From NCBI GenBank assembly GCA_002306945.1, contig DBTH01000318.1, forward strand, positions 1-21,972: a DNA stretch of 21,972 bases, in the 5' to 3' direction. Within the stretch, counting starts at the first letter, position 1. The number at the start of each line of letters is the position of its first letter. This stretch comes from Methylacidiphilaceae bacterium UBA1321. Its GTDB lineage: Bacteria; Verrucomicrobiota; Verrucomicrobiia; Methylacidiphilales; UBA1321. A model generated the notes under the pieces. That model made no database searches. It saw only the letters and a program-made list of their open reading frames with translations, and was not told the origin of the DNA. The position numbers were made by a program, and so were the translations under genes. Shown in pieces: positions 1-8,322 of the stretch.

Positions 1-67
1 TGGAGGATTACCTTTTGGATTTACTTTTGACCTTTGAGTTTTGACTTATTTCATCCCGGTTGTGCGC

Positions 68-85
68 AGTATAAGTGAATATACT
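68..85. repeat. Short inverted repeat AGTATA-N6-TATACT downstream of the first efflux operon
   Basis: Perfect 6-bp arms AGTATA (68-73) and TATACT (80-85) lie around a 6-base centre, just past the stop codon (91-93) of the outer-membrane factor gene. The 11-mer at 80-90 (TATACTATAAC) occurs again at 6069-6079 in the promoter region of the same operon. The dyad is AT-rich and no T-run follows it, so it is a poor intrinsic terminator. A regulator site or chance are both possible. Bases 1-60 hold only T-rich, loosely repetitive sequence with no gene. Confidence 0.4.
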
Positions 86-90
86 ATAAC

Positions 91-1608
91 TCAGCGAGTG
101 GACTCAGGTGTCGGCGCCGCAGGCTGATTTTCCGTCGATGGTGCGAGCGAGAGCGGTTCATTGGCCACGTTATCGTGACCGCCGCCGAGCGCCTTGATGA
201 GTTGCACGTGGAGAATGTAACGCTGACCGAGATTGAGAGCGGCCGCGCGTTGCGTTTCCAGCGATGTGCGCTGCGTATCGACAACGTCGAGATAAGTCAC
301 CAACCCGTCCCGATAGCGGACATTGGAAATATCGTACGCGCGCTGGGAGGATTCCACTGCGCGCGCTTCCGCCTCAGATTGCTTGTAGAGATGGTGCAGC
401 CCTGACAGACAATCCTCCACTTCGCGCAAGGCGTTGAGAACCGTTCCGCGATAATTCGCCACGGTGCCCATGTAAGCGGCTTCGGCCTGGCTCAGATTCG
501 CTTCGTTGCGACCGCCGTTGAACAGCGGCAGCGACAAGCTCGGCCCCACCGACCACATGCGGCTCGGCCAATCGAAAACCGATCCGAGATCGACACTTTC
601 AAATCCCGCCGATCCGCTCAGACGCAAGATCGGATAAAACGCTGCGTGGGCCACGCCAATGCGCGCATTGGCCGCCGCCATCAATCGCTCGACCTGGGCA
701 ATGTCGGGACGGCGTTCCAGCAAGTCGGACGGCAAACCGACCGGTATCGCGGGAGGCAGACCGGCGAGCGGTTTCTCGTCGAGTTGGAATTTTTCCGGCG
801 GCAGTCCCTGCAAAACGGCCAGGGCATGCTCAAGTTCCGCGCGGCGCTTTTGCACATCGGCCAGGTCGGCCTGCGCCTGCGCCAGTTGCGTCTCCGCCTG
901 CGCGACAGCCAGATCGGTGCTGATGCCGCCCTTGTAGCGGATACGGATCAAGTCGAGCGCTTTGGAGCGAATCTCGATGGTGCGCCGCAAAATATCGAGA
1001 GCGGAATCGGCGGCGCGCAGGGAAAAGTAGTTTTGGGCCACGTCGGCATGCAATGTCAACCGGACCGTTTCGTATTCGGCCATGCTAACCTGCACGGTCG
1101 CCTTGGCGGCCTCCACCGAACGCCGCACCCTTCCAAAAATATCGACTTCATACCCAAGATCGACATGGGCCTGCACGTCGCTCGACGACCACGTCTGGCG
1201 CGTTCCGTTGGAAACCGGACGATTCGGAGACTGGCGGAATTCGGAACCGCTTCCGTTGAGATTCACTTCCGGGAAGAATTGCGACCGTGCCACGCGTGCA
1301 AGCGCACGCGCCTGATCGAGCCGGGCCAGTTGAACCTTCAAGTCCTGATTATTCGCCGAGGCGGCCTCCTCCATGTTATTGAGGTCGCCATCGCCGTAAA
1401 TCTCCCACCACTTGCCTTTCGGGATCGCATCCTGCGGGGCGGCTTCCTTCCACTTCACCGATTCGGGGCTGGGCTCGCTGTAGGCCGCGGGCGTTTCGGC
1501 GTCCGGTTTCCGGTAATCCGGCCCGACGGCACAACCGGTCAGCAAACCCATTGCGATCAACGACACCGCCAGGCATCCCTGAATCGAAAACGACAAAGCG
1601 TTTTTCAA
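91..1608 (-). CDS. RND efflux outer-membrane lipoprotein (NodT/OprM family)
   Basis: This is the outer-membrane exit duct of a tripartite RND pump; such proteins trimerise into a beta-barrel with a long periplasmic alpha-helical tunnel. The 505-residue length is normal for the family. A lipoprotein signal ends in LLTGC with Cys26 as the predicted lipidation site, followed by the typical VGPDYRKP segment. The two internally repeated outer-membrane-efflux halves follow, with the family phrase LLERRPDIAQVE in the middle and a second copy ending near residue 475. The start is TTG (1606-1608); it overlaps the adaptor stop as TTGA and has a strong ribosome site (GGGGAG, 8 bases upstream), so translation is probably coupled. 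It is the last gene of the permease-adaptor-duct operon. The Ala/Pro/Glu-rich C-terminal tail is probably disordered. Family assignment is secure; the substrate cannot be inferred. Confidence 0.93.
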   Translation of the reverse strand: MKNALSFSIQGCLAVSLIAMGLLTGCAVGPDYRKPDAETPAAYSEPSPESVKWKEAAPQDAIPKGKWWEIYGDGDLNNMEEAASANNQDLKVQLARLDQARALARVARSQFFPEVNLNGSGSEFRQSPNRPVSNGTRQTWSSSDVQAHVDLGYEVDIFGRVRRSVEAAKATVQVSMAEYETVRLTLHADVAQNYFSLRAADSALDILRRTIEIRSKALDLIRIRYKGGISTDLAVAQAETQLAQAQADLADVQKRRAELEHALAVLQGLPPEKFQLDEKPLAGLPPAIPVGLPSDLLERRPDIAQVERLMAAANARIGVAHAAFYPILRLSGSAGFESVDLGSVFDWPSRMWSVGPSLSLPLFNGGRNEANLSQAEAAYMGTVANYRGTVLNALREVEDCLSGLHHLYKQSEAEARAVESSQRAYDISNVRYRDGLVTYLDVVDTQRTSLETQRAAALNLGQRYILHVQLIKALGGGHDNVANEPLSLAPSTENQPAAPTPESTR

Positions 1609-2804
1609 GACTTCTTCTCCCCAACCTTTCCTTCCGACACGCGAACCTTGTCGCCATCGCGCAGAGAGTCGGAAGGATTGACGATGACCGAATCCGTCTC
1701 TTCGAGCCCGCTGATGACTTCCAGTTTTGCGCCGAAATCGCGACCGATCTTGATCTTCACCAATTTCACCGCACCGCCCTTCGCATCGACGACGGCGACC
1801 TGGGCACCGCTGGCGCGGAAGATCAGCGTATTGGCCGGAATAAGCAGGGGCTGGCGATCCATCGCCAAGTCCAGATGCACGCTCGCGTAACCGCCGGGCA
1901 AGAGCTTCCCGTCGCTATTGGGGACGTCGATTTGCACCAGCATCGTATTGGAAGCCGGATCGATCGCGCCGGAAGTACGCGCCACTTGTCCCGTAATGAA
2001 TGCACCCGGAGCTGTCGCCATTTCGATCCGCGCCTTTGTACCGACGGTGACAAAACTGCTGTAGGCTTCCGGTACGCTCGTGAAGACTCGAAGCGTGTTG
2101 GTCTGCGCGATCTGGAAAAGTTCCTTGTCGGCCCCACCCGATCCGGCATTGATGAGATTTCCTACCTCGGTCTTGCGCGACACGATCACCCCGTCAAAGG
2201 GCGCGGTCACCTTCTTGAACGACTGCAATTCCTCCAACCGGCTCACGTTGGCCTGGGCGGCGGCGAGATCGGCTTTCCTGACCTCCAGCGCACTGCTCTT
2301 CTCGTCGGCTTCCTGCTGGGAAACGGCGTTGTCCTTGAGCAATTTCTTCCAACGTTCGGCCGTGATCTGCGCCAGCTTCACGTCGGCTTCGGTCTGCAAC
2401 AGCACGGCCCGCGCCTGATTGAGCTGCTGGTCGGTCTCCGGCGTATCGATTTCGGCCAGTAATTGCCCTTCCTTGACCTGCGTGCCAATGTCGACCAGCC
2501 AACGTTTGAGATAACCGCTCACCCGGGCGTAAATCGTGCTTTCCTTGAATGCCAGCACATTACCCGGCAACACCAGCCGCATGTCGCCCGGTTCGCGTTC
2601 GGGATGAACCGCCAGCACTGTGGACACCGCGAGGTCTTCGGTCATCTTTTCCAGAGCCCCCTGCGCTCGCGCCTGCCGGTGCAGCACCACCGCCACCACA
2701 ATACCGGCCACCAGCACGACCAGCAGCAGATAATGCCATCCGAAGCGCGGCTTGTTCTGCTGCGTATTGGCTGGGGGTTCGGTCGGTTGTGCGGGAGGTT
2801 CCAT
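1605..2804 (-). CDS. RND efflux periplasmic adaptor (membrane fusion protein, HlyD/AcrA superfamily)
   Basis: This periplasmic adaptor should link the permease encoded just upstream to the outer-membrane duct encoded just downstream. With the start used here it has 399 residues. A Pro/Gln-rich cytoplasmic stretch is followed by one membrane anchor (about 25-41) with no lipobox, so it is anchored by a transmembrane helix, unlike the second adaptor in this window. The first lipoyl half lies near 89-120, the coiled-coil hairpin near 121-197, the second lipoyl half (TAPFDGVIVSR) near 200-210, then beta-barrel and membrane-proximal domains. I chose ATG at 2804 because GGAG lies 5 bases upstream; ATG 2840 and TTG 2846 are in frame but have poorer ribosome sites. 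The stop overlaps the TTG start of the next gene. It belongs to the multidrug-type rather than the metal (CzcB) group as far as can be judged by eye. Confidence 0.92.
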   Translation of the reverse strand: MEPPAQPTEPPANTQQNKPRFGWHYLLLVVLVAGIVVAVVLHRQARAQGALEKMTEDLAVSTVLAVHPEREPGDMRLVLPGNVLAFKESTIYARVSGYLKRWLVDIGTQVKEGQLLAEIDTPETDQQLNQARAVLLQTEADVKLAQITAERWKKLLKDNAVSQQEADEKSSALEVRKADLAAAQANVSRLEELQSFKKVTAPFDGVIVSRKTEVGNLINAGSGGADKELFQIAQTNTLRVFTSVPEAYSSFVTVGTKARIEMATAPGAFITGQVARTSGAIDPASNTMLVQIDVPNSDGKLLPGGYASVHLDLAMDRQPLLIPANTLIFRASGAQVAVVDAKGGAVKLVKIKIGRDFGAKLEVISGLEETDSVIVNPSDSLRDGDKVRVSEGKVGEKKS

Positions 2805-2862
2805 CAGGACTCCATTGGATCGGTCATTCAAATGCTCCATATACAAATGCCTGCGTTTTAAA

Positions 2863-5800
2863 TTAATTCAACTCCACCCTTTTTTCCTCAAATCTCACCG
2901 GCTGCTTGCGACGACACCCCGGCCGATCGTCCCGTCCACGAACCAGGCTGTAAACCACGGGGACAAAAAAGAGAGTGGCCACCGTTGCGAGGATCAGGCC
3001 ACCGATCACCGCGCGGCCCAATGGCGCGTTCTGTTCGCCGCCTTCGCCGAGACCGAGAGCCATCGGAACCATGCCGATGATCATCGCGAATGCCGTCATG
3101 ATGACCGGACGCAAACGGCCCGTTCCCGCATCCAGCACGGCCTGATGGGCTGTTTGGCCACCACTATGCAACTCCTTGGCAAACGATATGACCAGAATAC
3201 TGTTGGCCGTCGCCACACCGATGCACATGATCGCCCCCATCAGCGACGGCACACTCAGGGTCGTCCCGGTAATGAACAACATCCAGGTGATTCCCGCCAG
3301 TGCGCCCGGCAACGCCGTGATGATGATGAACGGTTCCGTCCAGGATTGAAAATTAACCACCATGAGCAGATAGACCAGCACCACCGCTCCGATCAGGCCG
3401 TAGCCCAGACCCTCGAACGAGGCTTTCATCGTCTGGATCTGGCCACGCACCTGGATCGAACTACCTCGAGGCAAATCCTTCTTCGCATCGTCGAGGATCC
3501 GGTAGATGTCCCGCGAGACGCCACCCAAATCACGATCCTGCACCATCGCGTAGATATCGACGACCGGCTGGATGTTATAGTGTGAAACGACGGCTGGCTG
3601 CGAACTGCGCGAGAAGGAGGCGAGATTAGCCAGAATCTGGGGCTGTCCCGGCGCGCGCACGGGAATGTTTTCAAGCGACTGCAAGGAATCGATTTCATAT
3701 TGGGGTGTCTGCGTCGCCACGTAATAGCTCACCCCGTTGCGCGGATTGAGCCAGAAAGTCGGGCTGGTCTGCGAACTCGAACTCAGCGAGATGAGCAGGC
3801 TATTGGCCACATCGCGGGCGGTAATACCCAATTGTTCCGCCTTCGACCGATCCATCTGGATATCGATGGAAGGCAGGTCGAATACCTGTTGGACGTGGAC
3901 ATCCGCCGCGCCCGGCACATCCTTGATCCGGTCCGAAATCCGCGTCGCCAATTCAAAATTATTTTTCACATCGCGTCCCACGATCTGCACGTCGACCGGC
4001 GAAGGCATGCCGAAATTGAGGATCTGGCTGACAATGTCCGATGGCTGGAAAAAGAACGACACGCCGGGAAATTCGCGCGGCAAAATCTGGCGCAACCTCC
4101 GCACGTAATCCGCTGTTGGACGGTGCTCCTTGTTGAGCGAAACGAGAATTTCCGCATCCGCCGTTCCGACCGATCCCGAGTTGCTGTACGAAAGATTGAT
4201 CGTGCTGTAGGGCAACCCGATATTGTCGACAATACCGGAAAGTTCCTCCGGCGGTATCTCCCGGCGCAGAACCTTCTCAACCTCGTCACAAAGCGCCGCC
4301 GTTTCCTCAATGCGCAACGAAGTCTTACCCCGGACGTGCAAACGGAATTGCCCCGCGTCCGCCACCGGGAAAAAGTCCTGCCCCAAAAACGGAATCAACC
4401 CCAGGCTGCCCAGGCAAAAGCCGAGGAATAAGAGCGAAAAAAGCAACCGGTGATGCAACGCCGATTCCAGCGCGATCCGGTACCGGCGGCGCACCTGGTT
4501 GAAACGCTCTTCGAATCCGAGTTGAAAACGGCGGAAGAATCCGGCCGATGCCAAATGCTCCGCCGAATGATGTTCCTCCCGCAACAAGTACATGGCCAGC
4601 GTCGGCACCAGCGTCCGGGAAATCACGTAGGACGACATGACCGCAAACACCACCGCCTCCGCCAGCGGGACGAACAGAAACCGCGCCACGCCTTCAAGCA
4701 AAAACATCGGGATGAATACAATGCAAATGCACAATGTCGAGACGAACGCCGGCACCGCGATCTGGTGCGCGCCGTCGAGAATGGCGTCGAAAAGCGGCTT
4801 GCCCCGCTCCAGATGATTGTCGATGTTCTCGATGGTCACCGTCGCGTCGTCAACGAGAATACCCACCGCCAACGCCAGACCACCCAGAGTCATCAGGTTG
4901 ATCGTCTCGCCCAGCGCGCTCAAAATCAGGATCGAACTGAGCACCGACAGCGGGATCGAAACCGCAATAATGAGCGTGCTGCGCCAGTCGCCCAAAAACA
5001 ACAGGATCATCACCGCCGTCAGACACGCCGCAATGATGCCTTCGCGAATAACTCCGCTGATGGCCGCGCGGACAAATATCGACTGGTCGAACAACTCCTG
5101 AATCTCCAACTCCGGAGGCACGATTGTCTTGACCATCGGCAGCAGGGAACGGATGCCATCCACAATGCTCAGTGTCGATACATTGCCATTCTTGATGACG
5201 GACAATAACGTCGCGCGAACACCGTCCTTTCGCACGATATTGGTCTGCGGTGAAAAACCATCGCGCACATGGGCCACATCCCGGACATAAATCACACTGC
5301 CGCCCACCGATTTGACAGGAAGATTGTTCAACTCCTCGACGGTCTGCGGCGCTCCGTTGAGGGACACGTTATATTCCAGCGAACCAATCTTGGCCGTGCC
5401 TGAAGGCAGGATCAAATTCTGCGCGCTGATCGCATTGACCACATCCGTCGGTGTCAGCCCCCGCGCCTGCAAGGCGGGAACGTTCAAGTCCACTGTCACC
5501 TGGCGGGTCTTACCGCCGTAGGGCCAGGGAATGGCCACGCCCGGAACGCCGATCAATTGCGGACGGACGAAGTTCAACGCCTGATCGTTGAGCTGTTGCT
5601 CCGACATCGATTTACTGCTCAGACTCAACTGGATGATCGGCACACTCGACGCGTTGTAAACAATCACCAGCGGCGGAGTGGCTCCCGAGGGCAATTGCCG
5701 CAATTGCGTCTGAGAAATCGCCGTCACCTGCGCTACCGCCATGTCGATCCGAACTGAAGGATGAAAGAAGATCTTGATGACATTCACCCCGTTTAACGAC

Positions 5801-6051
5801 TGGGACTCGATATGCTCAATATCATTGACCGTCGTCGTCAGACCCCGTTCGACATTGGTCGTAATCCGTTGCTCAATATCCTGAGCCGAAAGTCCTGTAT
5901 ATGACCAAAGCACACTGACCACCGGGATGTTGATCTCGGGGAAAATATCGGTCGGCGTCCGAAGGATAACGATCGGACTCAATATCAAAATGAGCAGCGC
6001 CGCCACCAGAAAGGTGTAGGGCCGCTGTAAGGCAAGTTTGACGATCCACAT
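2863..6051 (-). CDS. RND efflux permease, HAE1/AcrB-like subfamily lacking the TM10 lysine
   Basis: This is the inner-membrane proton-driven pump of the first tripartite system, 1062 residues, the usual size. The TM1 start (MWIVKLALQRPYTFLV), two large periplasmic loops, and the TM4 motif GILVDDATVTIEN with Asp401-Asp402 (AcrB D407/D408) are all clear. In TM10 the AcrB motif GLSAKNAIL reads GVATANSIL, so the relay lysine (AcrB K940) is Ala949; the TM11 Arg in RLRPVIMT is kept. The protein ends in a short basic/acidic tail. It is the first gene of its operon and divergent from the lysR gene. No Shine-Dalgarno sequence precedes ATG 6051; a -10-like TATAGT (6077-6072, minus) lies close by. CzcA-type metal pumps are less likely because the overall pattern is HAE1-like. 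Drug or solvent export is inferred only from family. Confidence 0.94.
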   Translation of the reverse strand: MWIVKLALQRPYTFLVAALLILILSPIVILRTPTDIFPEINIPVVSVLWSYTGLSAQDIEQRITTNVERGLTTTVNDIEHIESQSLNGVNVIKIFFHPSVRIDMAVAQVTAISQTQLRQLPSGATPPLVIVYNASSVPIIQLSLSSKSMSEQQLNDQALNFVRPQLIGVPGVAIPWPYGGKTRQVTVDLNVPALQARGLTPTDVVNAISAQNLILPSGTAKIGSLEYNVSLNGAPQTVEELNNLPVKSVGGSVIYVRDVAHVRDGFSPQTNIVRKDGVRATLLSVIKNGNVSTLSIVDGIRSLLPMVKTIVPPELEIQELFDQSIFVRAAISGVIREGIIAACLTAVMILLFLGDWRSTLIIAVSIPLSVLSSILILSALGETINLMTLGGLALAVGILVDDATVTIENIDNHLERGKPLFDAILDGAHQIAVPAFVSTLCICIVFIPMFLLEGVARFLFVPLAEAVVFAVMSSYVISRTLVPTLAMYLLREEHHSAEHLASAGFFRRFQLGFEERFNQVRRRYRIALESALHHRLLFSLLFLGFCLGSLGLIPFLGQDFFPVADAGQFRLHVRGKTSLRIEETAALCDEVEKVLRREIPPEELSGIVDNIGLPYSTINLSYSNSGSVGTADAEILVSLNKEHRPTADYVRRLRQILPREFPGVSFFFQPSDIVSQILNFGMPSPVDVQIVGRDVKNNFELATRISDRIKDVPGAADVHVQQVFDLPSIDIQMDRSKAEQLGITARDVANSLLISLSSSSQTSPTFWLNPRNGVSYYVATQTPQYEIDSLQSLENIPVRAPGQPQILANLASFSRSSQPAVVSHYNIQPVVDIYAMVQDRDLGGVSRDIYRILDDAKKDLPRGSSIQVRGQIQTMKASFEGLGYGLIGAVVLVYLLMVVNFQSWTEPFIIITALPGALAGITWMLFITGTTLSVPSLMGAIMCIGVATANSILVISFAKELHSGGQTAHQAVLDAGTGRLRPVIMTAFAMIIGMVPMALGLGEGGEQNAPLGRAVIGGLILATVATLFFVPVVYSLVRGRDDRPGCRRKQPVRFEEKRVELN

Positions 6052-6229
6052 AGTAAACTACCGGACAGTATACTATAACGACCCACACAGAACGTCCAAT
6101 ATATACATTATTACTTAATAATACCTTTGAGATATAGCGCACTCATTCCTAAGTTGTAGTCATTTGAACAATTGCAGTACACGGTATATTTTCAGAATAG
6201 ACTAATCGCTCTTTCGATACTATATTCGT
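6052..6229. promoter_or_regulatory. Divergent promoter region between the RND operon and lysR
   Basis: This AT-rich 178-bp intergenic stretch probably carries both promoters and the LysR binding sites. On the minus strand TTGGAC (6099-6094), a 16-base spacer and TATAGT (6077-6072) could drive the pump operon. The perfect palindrome AGTATACT (6067-6074) sits at that -10 element. On the plus strand TAGACT (6198-6203), a 17-base spacer and TATATT (6221-6226) could drive lysR from a start point at or next to its ATG. TTGAAC (6164-6169) with TATATT (6185-6190), 15-base spacer, is an alternative. LysR-type regulators commonly bind such shared regions; the exact site is not proven here. Confidence 0.5.
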
Positions 6230-7123
6230 ATGTCTATGGAGCTTCGACATCTCGAATATTTCATTGCGGTTGCCGAGGAAAAAAGTTTTAGCCAGGGAGC
6301 CAAACGCCTCCACATGGCCCAACCTCCCCTGAGCATGCAGATCAAGGGATTGGAAAATGAACTAGGCGCTCCACTCTTCAACCGCCTCAGCCGCGGCGTC
6401 AGTCTGACCGAAGTCGGCCGTCTCTTTCTGGAAGAAGCCCGTTGCATTCTCAACCGCGCCAAGACCGCGCGCCAAAACATTCAACTGGCCGTTCGGGGCA
6501 TCATTGGATCCATTTCCATCGGAGTTGTCCCGACCATCGTCGACGATCAACTCGCCGTCTTCCTCCAGGAATTTCGCAGCCGCCACCCGAAAGTCAGCCT
6601 CGACATCCACGAGATTCATTCGACCGACCAGATTTCCGCCTTGCTCAAGGATCAACTCGACATCGGTTTTCTGCGAACCCCGATCAATGAGCCCGAACTC
6701 GAAACCCTTTACGTCTCAGAGGAATCGATGATCCTGGCAGTGCCGTCGAACCATCCGTTCGCGCGACTCAAGCGGATCGACTGGAAACTCCTCGATGGCC
6801 AGCCACTGGTCATCCTCGACACGCCACATGCCACGGCGTTCAACCACCAGTTCCTCGCCATCTGTCAGGAGCAAGGTGTCTCACCGGTCATCGTGCAATA
6901 TTCCCACAGCATTCACATGAAAATGTGGTTGGTCTCCGCCGGATTCGGCATTTCCCCCACCAGTAACGGCATGCGCTACATCATCCGTCCCAACCTCTCG
7001 TTTTGCGATCTGCCCGCCACCGCACCGAAGTTGACCACGGTGATGGCGTGGAAACGTTCGAACACTTCCCCCGTCGTTCGTAATTTGATCCAGATTGTCC
7101 GTGAAGTCCTCGCGCGGGAGTAG
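6230..7123 (+). CDS. LysR-family transcriptional regulator
   Basis: This 297-residue protein is a typical LysR regulator. It has an N-terminal winged helix-turn-helix (about 3-62, MELRHLEYFIAVAEEKSF ... AQPPLSMQIKGLENELGAPLF), a linker helix, and a periplasmic-binding-protein-like effector domain (about 90-295). The opening MELRHLEYF resembles CatM/BenM-type members; since that phrase normally begins the protein, ATG 6236 may be the real start rather than ATG 6230. Neither start has a Shine-Dalgarno sequence. It is divergent from the RND permease operon, and LysR genes usually control the divergent neighbour, so it is the probable activator or repressor of that pump. It ends in TAG, showing that amber is an ordinary stop in this genome. 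The inducer is unknown. Confidence 0.93.
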   Translation: MSMELRHLEYFIAVAEEKSFSQGAKRLHMAQPPLSMQIKGLENELGAPLFNRLSRGVSLTEVGRLFLEEARCILNRAKTARQNIQLAVRGIIGSISIGVVPTIVDDQLAVFLQEFRSRHPKVSLDIHEIHSTDQISALLKDQLDIGFLRTPINEPELETLYVSEESMILAVPSNHPFARLKRIDWKLLDGQPLVILDTPHATAFNHQFLAICQEQGVSPVIVQYSHSIHMKMWLVSAGFGISPTSNGMRYIIRPNLSFCDLPATAPKLTTVMAWKRSNTSPVVRNLIQIVREVLARE

Positions 7124-7153
7124 CGATTCTCTCGCGATACGGTCAACAGCCGA

Positions 7154-7531
7154 TCAGCTTTCTCTTCGGCAACTTTGAGAAAAGCGGTGCCGGTTATCGG
7201 CTACGAACCGGTACGTCCGGTCGAACAGGAATCGGCCTCCGGGCAAAATCGAAAATAAATAGAGCGGATAAAGCCACCACACATGCTGGAAGATTTCCCG
7301 GTAGGCATCCGCTCCGATGAACTGCCGGCCATCGGACATCAGGAGGCGCAGATCGCGGAGTAATTCCTCCTGCGGCAAGTCGAGGCGTTGCGAGACCCAG
7401 GGACTTTGGAGCGCTGCGAGGATATATCCCCGGCGACGAAGACGAGACTCCCAGCGGCGTGCCAGCGCTCGGCAAATACCGCAATCTTCATCGTAAAAAA
7501 TCCAGTGATGATCCAAATCCATCTGTAACAT
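7154..7531 (-). CDS. DCC-family thiol-disulfide oxidoreductase (DUF393)
   Basis: This small protein (125 residues from ATG 7531) opens with the DCC-family signature: a beta strand, YDEDCGICRALARRWE, placing a CxxC pair at Cys17 and Cys20. Later features typical of the family are the GADAYREIF segment near 75-83 and an aromatic-rich WWLYPLYLF helix. The fold is thioredoxin-like and a redox role is assumed for the family, but substrates are not known. The reading frame extends back to 7624 inside recO; I prefer ATG 7531 or 7522 because the motif then sits at the usual distance from the N-terminus and the recO overlap disappears. It is the last gene of the run on this strand, 43 bases after recO, and faces lysR tail to tail with 30 bases between. 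Confidence 0.82.
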   Translation of the reverse strand: MLQMDLDHHWIFYDEDCGICRALARRWESRLRRRGYILAALQSPWVSQRLDLPQEELLRDLRLLMSDGRQFIGADAYREIFQHVWWLYPLYLFSILPGGRFLFDRTYRFVADNRHRFSQSCRRES

Positions 7532-7574
7532 GATACGGCAACTCTGCTTTATGTTAACATTATTGACGTCGGGC

Positions 7575-8132
7575 TCACTCGGGAGGTAACAGATCCAGCA
7601 GTCGTTGCCGCTGGAGCGGAGCATTCAATTGAAGCTGGCGCAGAGCCTGCGGCAAATCGGCTCCCCTGCCCCCACCCAATCCATGAAGGGCCAGAATCCG
7701 GTTTTCAAAACGCTCCACCACGCGGCGGCTCGCTTCGTGGGTATTGAGATACTCAAGCGCCTTGGCAAACAGGTCGAAATCCTCCGGCAACGGAGTTCCC
7801 GGCTCGGTCATCTCTTCAATCAGCGCGGCAAAGTATTCGAGCGTGAGCAAAACCGGATAGTGCCGACGCAAGCCGAGATTAGGTTCGAGTAGTTTGACCT
7901 CCTTGAGCGTGTGGAGATCGCCCCGGCGGGCGGGAATAAACTCAAATTCGCAGAGATAATAAAGATCGAATTGGAGGCCGAAGGAATTTCCCGACTTCAT
8001 CGCTCCCTTGGCCATTGTGGACATGCGGCCCGAGCCGGGCGTCAACCAGCGAAGAATGAGCCCGGTATTGCCAAAAGGCAGGCGTCCGATGACAAATCCT
8101 TTTTCGGACAGGGTTGAGATCGGGGCAGACAT
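7575..8132 (-). CDS. recO: DNA repair protein RecO (short form)
   Basis: RecO loads RecA on single-stranded DNA with RecR in the RecF pathway. The N-terminal OB-fold region is recognisable: SEKGFVIGRLPFGNTGLILRWLTPGSGRMSTMAKGAMKS, matching the family pattern in which an early GiV/GfV strand precedes a 'TL-vtw-T-ghGr-s-vAKGa' stretch. At 185 residues it is shorter than the usual roughly 240, and it has a single cysteine, so the zinc-binding Cys cluster of many RecO proteins is absent. The C-terminal helical half diverges. In-frame starts also exist at ATG 8174 (7 bases after a TATACT -10) and ATG 8204; none has a Shine-Dalgarno sequence, and 8132 gives the most typical N-terminus. Position downstream of ybeY supports the call, since recO closes the same cluster in Firmicutes. 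Confidence 0.8.
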   Translation of the reverse strand: MSAPISTLSEKGFVIGRLPFGNTGLILRWLTPGSGRMSTMAKGAMKSGNSFGLQFDLYYLCEFEFIPARRGDLHTLKEVKLLEPNLGLRRHYPVLLTLEYFAALIEEMTEPGTPLPEDFDLFAKALEYLNTHEASRRVVERFENRILALHGLGGGRGADLPQALRQLQLNAPLQRQRLLDLLPPE

Positions 8133-8322
8133 GGGATTTAAGGATCGGCGCGGTGGAGGCTGTAACAAAATCATCTCTGATAGTATAGACGAAATAAACC
8201 GCAAAAGGTCGCGTCTGTATCGGTCTTTTTACAAAAAAGAAACGAACAGGCGTAAACAAACAAGAGTTCTTCTCCTTCGGAAAGCAAACTGCCAGCCACT
8301 CCCACCGCTCACACGCTGCGGT
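8133..8322 (-). promoter_or_regulatory. Intergenic region between ybeY and recO with possible recO promoter
   Basis: This 190-bp gap holds a good minus-strand -10 hexamer, TATACT (8187-8182), without a convincing -35. Transcription from it would begin around 8176-8174, at or next to the in-frame ATG 8174 of recO. A 7-bp AT-only-core dyad, TCTTTTT-ACA-AAAAAGA (8224-8240), lies between it and ybeY and could slow or end transcription from ybeY. No small gene is seen here. Confidence 0.35.

Noticed and set aside
646..1890. 414-codon open frame on the plus strand opposite the first duct and adaptor genes
   Set aside because: It is antisense to two clear efflux genes, its translation is rich in Arg/His/Gly without any domain, and it crosses a gene boundary. 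It is a codon-bias shadow.
7123..7135. GCGA/TCGC inverted repeat at the end of lysR as a terminator
   Set aside because: The stem is only 4 bp and no T-run follows on either strand.
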